Position numbers and translations under genes: made by a program. From the NCBI GenBank assembly GCA_002440825.1, contig DJVH01000019.1, positions 3,315 through 33,002 of the forward strand: a stretch of DNA of 29,688 nucleotides. Reading direction: 5' to 3'. How positions within the stretch are numbered: position 1 is the first letter of the stretch; each line of letters opens with the position of its first letter. Positions 24,532 through 29,688 of the stretch are shown piece after piece. A model generated the notes under the pieces. The model worked only from the letters and a program-made list of their open reading frames with translations. It made no database searches and had not been told where the DNA came from. The stretch comes from Bacteriovoracaceae bacterium UBA6261 (GTDB lineage Bacteria; Bdellovibrionota; Bacteriovoracia; Bacteriovoracales; Bacteriovoracaceae).

Positions 24532-25053
24532 TTAGTTCTTCTGAAAAAATTGAATTCGATAAATTAAGGTAGGGCTAAGGCCCGAACTCAGCCATTTTAC
24601 AGTGTTATCTTTATTAACAAAAGCAATTGTCGGTGTGGCCGTGACGCCCAGTTTTGAAGCTATCTCTCCACGTTCATCGCGAATCACCTGAAAAAGATAT
24701 TTCTTTTCTTTAACAGTTCTTTCAACAACAGCAAGCTCTTCCCCCATATTGACTGCGTAAAGATGTTGCGCCGAAATTTCCCCTTTTTGAATGGCAGAAT
24801 TCAGTCGCCCAAGTTCGATTGTGCATGGACCGCACCAGGTGGCCCAAAAAACCAGAATGGATTTTTCATTTGGCGGGGGAATCTGTTTTCCATCAACGAT
24901 GGAAGGAATAAGAATTTTTCCTTCGTGTTTAAACTGGTCTATTAAAAGCGGTCCACGCAAAAAAAGAGCGATAACAACAACTGCAGCAAACGCCCAGTCG
25001 CCGAATGTTCGTTTCTTAAGCCAGTCAGTCAACCTGTCAGTCAGTTTTTTCAT
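24532..25053 (-). CDS. Membrane-anchored thioredoxin-fold protein (TlpA/ResA-like)
   Basis: The 173-residue thiol-disulfide oxidoreductase has an N-terminal membrane segment (~19-38, WAFAAVVVIALFLRGPLLI). A periplasmic thioredoxin domain carries FWATWCGPC (Cys74, Cys77) and the cis-Pro loop TATPTIAF. It probably reduces or oxidises Cys in exported proteins; the many Cys-bearing exported proteins in this window are plausible clients, which is inference. Its ATG overlaps the stop of the oxidoreductase gene by four bases (ATGA), so the two are coupled although no functional link is evident. Confidence 0.9.
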   Translation of the reverse strand: MKKLTDRLTDWLKKRTFGDWAFAAVVVIALFLRGPLLIDQFKHEGKILIPSIVDGKQIPPPNEKSILVFWATWCGPCTIELGRLNSAIQKGEISAQHLYAVNMGEELAVVERTVKEKKYLFQVIRDERGEIASKLGVTATPTIAFVNKDNTVKWLSSGLSPTLIYRIQFFQKN

Positions 25054-28000
25054 GGGCGTTTCAGCGATTCTTCAAAAACTGTGTAACGAACTTCACGGTA
25101 TCCTTTGATGTTTTCCAGTTTTTTAAGTTCGGAATAGGTCAAAGTCTTCTCTACTAGCGCGCTTCTGATATTGGCAGCGATCTCGCGCTCACGTTTATGC
25201 CAGTCAGTGAGAAGCCCTCTCAAAAAGCGGGCGTGTCTCATCAGAGAGAGCATCCATGGTCTCGGTGAAAAATCAAATTCGATTTTCTTTCCGTTAACAT
25301 CAAAACTCGGACGATTGATAAACACTTTTCTGAACGAAGAACCCAGGTCTCCATAAAGTTTTGCATCCGCGGCCTTTCTCATGGGAGATATCATCTGATG
25401 AGCGACAAAAATCTCATCCTTTATGAAATAGGTTTTCGCCAGCGTGCGAACGGCCATTCCCAGAAGATCTGCTTGAGAATAGGGGTCATAAAGATTGGCC
25501 AGTTTTTTGACTTGAGCAATAAACTCATCAAGCTTTGCCCCACGATCAAAAATAATTAAATCGTGCACATATTGGGCAAGATGAGTTTCATCCAACGCGG
25601 AGACGATTGTTTTTAACTCAATTAACTTTGAATCAAAAAGATTTGAAAGCGATGCAGAGGCGAACAAGGAACTGTCTGAAACTGATTGCTTTAAAACAGC
25701 TATCGTTTCATTTTCTGCTTTTCTCACATGCTGATTACCGCTGACGACAAGTTCTCTGCCGAGCTTGAAAGCAAGAAGATTATTTTCAAGCTCCTGCTTT
25801 TTCATCGTACGTGCGAATGCCGATTCGAGATCATTTTCAGAAAAAGGAAGAAGTCCTTTTTGAAAAGCGGCCCCTAAAATCATGGCAGACGCATACACGC
25901 TTTTACCTAAAACAGTTTCACAAACTTCTTTCATTGGAAGAAGCGACAGTCTGCTGCCAAGAAGAGCTTTTAGTTTTTCAGACAAAACCGAAGCATTGAC
26001 AGGATTCTTTTCAACTCCGCGATCAAGAAGGATAGAGAGCGGAACCTGGAATTTTTCATCGAGGATGACTTCGCCGTTTTTCGAGACAAAAGCGAGATGT
26101 TGAGATCCATCGAGAAGATCTGGAGATAAAAGAAGATCGGCGCCGCCTAAAGGAGTCACTTGAGCATGAGACTTGCCCATTTTATAAAGCGCTAAATGCG
26201 AAGTCACATTTCCGTTTCTTTGAGCAAGTCCTTTTTGATCGACAAATTTAAAATCTATATCATTACGACCGCCCATTGCTCTTGCAGCTTCGGCAAGAAC
26301 GCGCGAAATAGTCGTAACGCCGGAACCACCGACCCCCGTCACTACAACTCTGTAGTCAGAGCCTCCGGCAATATCAGACAAAGTTTTTTTCATCGTTGGC
26401 ACTGGTAGTTTGTTCACAACAACAGCTTCGCCAGCTTTTTTATAAAGACTCGGATGATAATCGAGAACTTCGACCATCTCAAAACTCGGGCAGGCCTTAA
26501 TTTTTGTGCAATAAGAATCGGCCACGCATATTTGCGGATCGATCATCACTTTTGATCCGTAGGCATCAAAGGTCTGGGACAGTCCCGGGCATCCAGTCAG
26601 TTCCACACAGGCACGGCAATCCTCACAAGCGTCTGTGTTGATTTGATAAAAACGTTGAACATCGAGTGTGCCGCCTTTGGAAAAAATCTTTCTTTCTTCG
26701 GATTTTTTACGGCCGTGAAAAGTGAGACCGCATTCTTTATTGGAAATGATGACCTTCGTCCCTTTCTTCATGACGAGATCGCGAAGAAGATTCTGATAAA
26801 AATAACGGTCACTCGGATTCACTTCAAGGGCTTCACTCACACCAATGGCCTTGACCATATTGAGCATATCCTGCGAAGGACGTTTGAATCCTTCAGCGTT
26901 TTCTCCTGTACGCGGAGTGAACTGATGGCCGGTCATCGCGGTATTATCGTTGTCGAGAAGAATATAGGTGATGTCGTGGTTCATCTGAACCGAATTGGAA
27001 ATGTCTGTAATTCCCGAATGGAAAAAAGTCGAATCGCCCATGAGAACGACGGATGGATTGGTGGTAAACATATCCACGCCCGCGCCAAGCGCTCCCCCCT
27101 GCCCCATGGCCGAAAGATTGTGCATTTCTTTAAACGGCTCAAGAAAAGAAAGAGAATAACAGCCTACATCTCCGTGAGAAAGAAGATTGATATTTTGTTG
27201 CTTTAAATGAGCACGCAGATCTTTTAACAGTGAAAGTGTTTCTCTGTGCGGACAGCCCGGACAAAACGTCGGCAGACGTCTCGGAAGAACATCCGAAAGC
27301 ACATCGCCTTTTTCGTGCGTGTGACAAGGAGTCAGTCCAAGAACGTTCATAATGCGCGAAATTTTTTCTACAACAATTTCATAATTGAGACCGCCATAGA
27401 CTGGAAATCCCTCTTCCGCATTTATTTTTTTTCCAAAAATCTGAAGCTTGATATTGTGACGTGAACAAAGTTCATAAATTTCGGTTTCGAGAAAGCCACG
27501 CTTTTCTTCGACGACGATCAGCGTTTCCAGATTCTTCAAATAAGGAACGAGAAGATCGGAAACCAGAGGATAGGGAGCGGCTACTTTGTAGAGTGAAAAA
27601 CGCTCAAGAGCATCGTTATCATCAAGTACATGTTTTAAAATTTCAAACACTGCACCACTGGTGATAAATCCGATTTTTGAATCGCGGTTTCCAAAAACGC
27701 GGTCAAGACTGACTTCTTTCAAAGCCTCGTACACTTTGGGAAAGCGCTCATTAATCATTGAAATATCTGCGCGGAATGAATTCGGCGGAACCATGACATT
27801 TTTTGAAAGATCAAATGTCGACGGATCTAAAGTTGTTTTTTCGTGGTCAATTTTTTTCTCAATACCGGCAGTAACACGTCCTCCACCTTCGGCCATGAAA
27901 GTCGTGAGAAGAAGTCCCTGATACACAGATGTTTTCTGGGAAAGTTCGAGGGCCACTTTCATCCAGTCTTTCAATTCAGTTGGTGTTGATGGATCGAGAA

Positions 28001-28409
28001 AAGGAATATGCAGATGTTTAAAAAGGTAGCGTGAATCTGCAGGTGAAGAAGTAGAAATCGACCATGGATCGTCGCCAACGACGACGACGACGCCCCCGGT
28101 TCCGGGATTGGCGAAGTTTCCGACAGACAAAGCATCAGCGGCCACGTGCAGGCCCATCGATTTCATGGCAACAAGAGCGTTTCTGTTGGCTTGCTTTGCT
28201 CCACTGGCCATCGCGGCAGCATTGGCCTCGCTGTTGGCAATAACAACTCTCGCGCCCTTTTCATGAAATTCTTTTTTTCTTTCATAAAGAATATTGAAAT
28301 AGTCAGCAAGAGGAGAACCCGGATAACCGGTGTAGAGATGAAATCCTGCTTCAAGTGCGCCTTCGATAATTAATTCATTTCCATTTTTGATGGTTATTTC
28401 AGCTGTCAT
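25050..28409 (-). CDS. Fused indolepyruvate ferredoxin oxidoreductase (IorA-IorB type)
   Basis: It oxidatively decarboxylates aryl-2-oxoacids (from Trp, Phe, Tyr) to aryl-acetyl-CoA with ferredoxin as acceptor. The 1119 residues contain, in order: a pyrimidine-binding domain (TGYPGSPLADYF, ~27-38; SEANAAAMASGA), a TPP domain with CPGCPH (383-388) and MGDSTFFHSG...DNDN (457-489), Fe-S segments CEDCRACVELTGC (595-607) and CVADSYCTKIKAC (628-640), and a gamma domain starting RVVVTGVGGSGVTT (~687) with FVDQKGLAQRNGNVTSHL. A ~200-residue helical C-terminal region ends the protein. The second Fe-S segment has only three close Cys and resembles the CNKDFSCVKGFCPSF pattern of large proteobacterial fused enzymes, not standard IorA. 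GAAGG lies upstream of the ATG. Exact substrate is uncertain. Confidence 0.9.
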   Translation of the reverse strand: MTAEITIKNGNELIIEGALEAGFHLYTGYPGSPLADYFNILYERKKEFHEKGARVVIANSEANAAAMASGAKQANRNALVAMKSMGLHVAADALSVGNFANPGTGGVVVVVGDDPWSISTSSPADSRYLFKHLHIPFLDPSTPTELKDWMKVALELSQKTSVYQGLLLTTFMAEGGGRVTAGIEKKIDHEKTTLDPSTFDLSKNVMVPPNSFRADISMINERFPKVYEALKEVSLDRVFGNRDSKIGFITSGAVFEILKHVLDDNDALERFSLYKVAAPYPLVSDLLVPYLKNLETLIVVEEKRGFLETEIYELCSRHNIKLQIFGKKINAEEGFPVYGGLNYEIVVEKISRIMNVLGLTPCHTHEKGDVLSDVLPRRLPTFCPGCPHRETLSLLKDLRAHLKQQNINLLSHGDVGCYSLSFLEPFKEMHNLSAMGQGGALGAGVDMFTTNPSVVLMGDSTFFHSGITDISNSVQMNHDITYILLDNDNTAMTGHQFTPRTGENAEGFKRPSQDMLNMVKAIGVSEALEVNPSDRYFYQNLLRDLVMKKGTKVIISNKECGLTFHGRKKSEERKIFSKGGTLDVQRFYQINTDACEDCRACVELTGCPGLSQTFDAYGSKVMIDPQICVADSYCTKIKACPSFEMVEVLDYHPSLYKKAGEAVVVNKLPVPTMKKTLSDIAGGSDYRVVVTGVGGSGVTTISRVLAEAARAMGGRNDIDFKFVDQKGLAQRNGNVTSHLALYKMGKSHAQVTPLGGADLLLSPDLLDGSQHLAFVSKNGEVILDEKFQVPLSILLDRGVEKNPVNASVLSEKLKALLGSRLSLLPMKEVCETVLGKSVYASAMILGAAFQKGLLPFSENDLESAFARTMKKQELENNLLAFKLGRELVVSGNQHVRKAENETIAVLKQSVSDSSLFASASLSNLFDSKLIELKTIVSALDETHLAQYVHDLIIFDRGAKLDEFIAQVKKLANLYDPYSQADLLGMAVRTLAKTYFIKDEIFVAHQMISPMRKAADAKLYGDLGSSFRKVFINRPSFDVNGKKIEFDFSPRPWMLSLMRHARFLRGLLTDWHKREREIAANIRSALVEKTLTYSELKKLENIKGYREVRYTVFEESLKRP

Positions 28410-28428
28410 TTATTTAGTGACCTTCGTA

Positions 28429-28477
28429 GTGCAAATTGTGTGTGAATGTTAGGCTCTAATCATTCACCGGATTGCAC
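28429..28477. promoter_or_regulatory. Nested dyad upstream of the fused 2-oxoacid oxidoreductase gene
   Basis: Inner arms GTGAATG (28442-28448) and CATTCAC (28461-28467), with TTAG/CTAA inside them, are enclosed by outer arms GTGCAA (28429-28434) and TTGCAC (28472-28477). The centre lies about 45 bases before the ATG. There is no T-run, so an operator is more likely than a terminator. Confidence 0.4.
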
Positions 28478-28498
28478 CATTTAGGAAGGAACAAAGCG

Positions 28499-28524
28499 AA
28501 AAAAAAGCCCCCATTTCTGGGGGC
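28499..28524 (-). terminator. Rho-independent terminator of the collagen-like gene
   Basis: On the - strand GCCCCC (28519-28524) and GGGGGC (28507-28512) form a 6-bp all-G/C stem with loop AGAAAT, followed by eight T. It lies 15 bases after the stop codon at 28540. Confidence 0.9.
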
Positions 28525-28539
28525 GGAAAGAAATAAAAT

Positions 28540-29238
28540 TTAAGCTGCACAACCGCTGTTTTCAGCGTTGTTGTGTTCGCATGAGTTTCCTGGAGCATCT
28601 TGGTCGCCGTTGCCGTAACCGTTGTTACCACCGTGGCCGCCGTGACCGCCGTGATCTTCCTCACAGTCACCATCTTTTCCATCATGACCATCTTTTCCAT
28701 CATGACCGTCTTTTCCATCTTTTCCATCAATGCCATCTCTGCCATCTTTACCATCTTTTCCATCGGCCCCTTTCAAACAGCTGACAAGAATGATGATAAC
28801 AGCGACAAGAAGAATAGCTTTCATGTGAATTCTTGAACCTGACCAGCTTGCGCCTTTAGCATAAAGACCATTTACTTTTGACATTGCAAAAGCACGAGCT
28901 TCTTCTGGGCTCAAATTATTTTCATGAATCGCTTTAGCGATGCTGTTCATATCTTCGCGAACTTGTTTGTCTTTAATCTGGTCTTTTGTGTACTCAACAA
29001 GCATTTCACTTTTGAGACCTTGTTTTTGAAGAGTCTCAAGATCTTGTTGGAAATCATTGAGAGCATCGTCGCGGAATTTTGAGTCTTGCTGATCCCACTC
29101 AACGTTGATTTTGTAGTTGAGTTCATCGTACGTGCGCTTTAGTTCTGCGGCCTGATCAAAAGAATGTTTTACTGGTGTAAACGCATAAGCATTTGTCACT
29201 GCTGCTACCATAAGAATCGCGGTCATTTTCTTAAACAC
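28540..29238 (-). CDS. Exported collagen-like protein with internal lipoprotein-type signal
   Basis: The start is set at GTG 29238 because AGGAGG lies five bases before it; the longer frame from 29331 has no ribosome binding site. The 232 residues comprise a signal peptide (cleavage near AYA, ~19), a helical charged region (~25-135) and a second hydrophobic stretch (139-153) ending in lipobox LVSC (Cys154). Eleven Gly-X-Asp triplets follow (157-189), then GDC and a Gly/His/Asn-rich tail with four Cys. A product starting at the internal ATG 28824 would be a standard collagen-like lipoprotein, but no ribosome binding site precedes it. Otherwise the second hydrophobic segment anchors the protein. 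Collagen-like triplets in bacteria usually form trimeric surface stalks; that role is inferred. Its terminator follows directly. Confidence 0.75.
   Translation of the reverse strand: MFKKMTAILMVAAVTNAYAFTPVKHSFDQAAELKRTYDELNYKINVEWDQQDSKFRDDALNDFQQDLETLQKQGLKSEMLVEYTKDQIKDKQVREDMNSIAKAIHENNLSPEEARAFAMSKVNGLYAKGASWSGSRIHMKAILLVAVIIILVSCLKGADGKDGKDGRDGIDGKDGKDGHDGKDGHDGKDGDCEEDHGGHGGHGGNNGYGNGDQDAPGNSCEHNNAENSGCAA
28663..28770 (-). repeat. Tandem 9/18-base repeats coding Gly-Lys-Asp and Gly-His-Asp triplets
   Basis: Near-identical 9-base units, partly paired as 18-base units, encode the collagen-like block. They keep the frame in steps of three triplets or fewer, so copy number can change without frameshift. 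Confidence 0.7.
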
Positions 29239-29374
29239 AGATACCTCCTCTAAAATGTTTCGATCTGAAAAAGATCTTCGAGGCAAGCTTTTAGGAAATA
29301 TTCCAGCTTTGAACAAGCGAATGACGCTCAATTTTGATTAAAGAGAAAACCAATTTTACATGGGTGAGGAATTG

Positions 29375-29391
29375 ATTATGAGTCTCATAAT
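29375..29391. promoter_or_regulatory. 17-base perfect dyad between the collagen-like genes
   Basis: ATTATGAG and CTCATAAT flank a single T. The dyad lies just past the upstream terminator and about 135 bases before the GTG at 29238. It has the size of a homodimeric repressor site. No strong promoter is visible between it and the gene; the weak TTGTTC/TAAAAG pair nearer the gene is not convincing. The remaining gap (29239-29374) shows nothing else clear. Confidence 0.35.
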
Positions 29392-29398
29392 TTTAAGC

Positions 29399-29425
29399 AA
29401 AAAAAAAGGCCCTCCGAAGAGGGCC
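29399..29425 (-). terminator. Rho-independent terminator of the partial collagen-like gene
   Basis: On the - strand GGCCCTC and GAGGGCC (29419-29425 and 29408-29414) form a 7-bp stem closed by a TTCG tetraloop, an extra-stable loop, followed by nine T (29399-29407). It sits 27 bases after the stop codon. Confidence 0.93.
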
Positions 29426-29451
29426 CCATTAGATATTAGTCTATTTAGCAA

Positions 29452-29688
29452 TTAACAAGAAATCCAACCGCCACCTTTCCAGCAATCGCCTTTGTCACCT
29501 TTGTCACCTCTAGAGCCGGCATCACCTTTATCGCCTTTATCGCCTTTATCTCCTTTAGATCCATTACTTCCGTTGGTTCCAGTATCCCCTTTCAAACCTT
29601 GATCACCCTTTGAACCAGTATCTCCTTTAGATCCTTGCTCTCCGCGCTCACCATGGTCACCTTTATCACCCTTGTCACCTTTAGAGCC
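29452..29688 (-). CDS. Collagen-like protein, C-terminal part (5' end outside window)
   Basis: The frame is open from the window edge to TAA at 29452-29454 and encodes 78 residues: 22 uninterrupted Gly-X-Y triplets, mostly GDK, GSK and GDT, then GDCWKGGGWISC. The two terminal Cys could crosslink a collagen-like trimer. The same GDC string ends the triplet block of the neighbouring collagen-like gene, so the two are related in design. The start, signal peptide and total length lie outside the window, so location is inferred from the neighbour. The gene has its own strong terminator. Confidence 0.8.
   Translation of the reverse strand, partial: GSKGDKGDKGDHGERGEQGSKGDTGSKGDQGLKGDTGTNGSNGSKGDKGDKGDKGDAGSRGDKGDKGDCWKGGGWISC
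29491..29688 (-). repeat. Nine-base tandem repeats of the partial collagen-like gene
   Basis: Repeated units such as GGTGACAAA, GGCGATAAA and GGATCTAAA encode the Gly-X-Y block and continue past the window edge. Codon variation is larger than in the neighbouring gene, suggesting an older or less homogenised array. Confidence 0.7.

Noticed and set aside
26643..27206. 187-residue + strand frame
   Set aside because: It is antisense to the TPP and Fe-S region of the oxidoreductase, whose motifs are fully conserved.
28464..28784. Met/Glu/Lys-rich and His-rich open frames on both strands over the collagen-like block
   Set aside because: They are reading-frame shadows of the tandem repeats; the Gly-X-Asp frame has the ribosome binding site, signal sequence and terminator.
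29480..29688. CRISPR-like regular repetition
   Set aside because: The units are nine bases, contiguous and without unique spacers, and they encode Gly-X-Y triplets.

Overview
The window looks like a chromosomal segment of a Gram-negative predatory-type bacterium of the Bdellovibrionota, most like Bacteriovorax/Peredibacter relatives. This is inferred from moderate G+C, many signal-peptide and lipoprotein genes of unknown family, and an amino-acid catabolic repertoire. No database search was possible. Nothing suggests a recent mobile element: I see no transposase, integrase, tRNA, rRNA or CRISPR array.

Layout. 1-1296 (+) is the 3' part of a UvrD/Rep helicase gene, followed by a PAS histidine kinase (1411-2502, +). 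Two short overlapping lipoprotein genes (2577-3250, -) come next. A six-gene leucine/isovalerate-type operon runs 9533 to 3337 (-): methylcrotonyl-CoA carboxylase beta, methylglutaconyl-CoA hydratase, biotin carboxylase, a separate BT-like/biotin-carrier protein, HMG-CoA lyase and a crotonase lacking both usual catalytic glutamates. It has a candidate promoter overlapped by a long inverted repeat. Two large paralogous exported proteins of unknown function follow (14884 to 9632, -). Acetyl-CoA synthetase (15086-16951, +) converges on a small exported Cys-rich protein (16989-17444, -) through a shared terminator.

Next on the - strand are a Nudix/LACTB2-type metallo-beta-lactamase fusion, an exported subtilisin-like protein and a 1093-residue exported protein with an unusual pair of four-residue ladders (Gly-x3, then Tyr-x3). 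Upstream are an exported M64-like metallopeptidase, a small exported protein, a membrane-anchored thioredoxin and a fused indolepyruvate ferredoxin oxidoreductase. The window ends with two collagen-like (Gly-X-Y) genes, the second cut by the window edge.

How the genes fit together: the liu-type operon, acetyl-CoA synthetase and the 2-oxoacid oxidoreductase fit an organism living on amino acids and turning branched and aromatic skeletons into acyl-CoA. The exported proteases and structural proteins fit an envelope-active, protein-consuming life style. The most unusual items are the GX3/YX3 ladder protein, the terminator that also encodes the subtilase signal peptide downstream of a near-consensus leaderless promoter, the paralogous 858/888-residue exported pair, and the collagen-like gene with a lipoprotein signal in mid-ORF.
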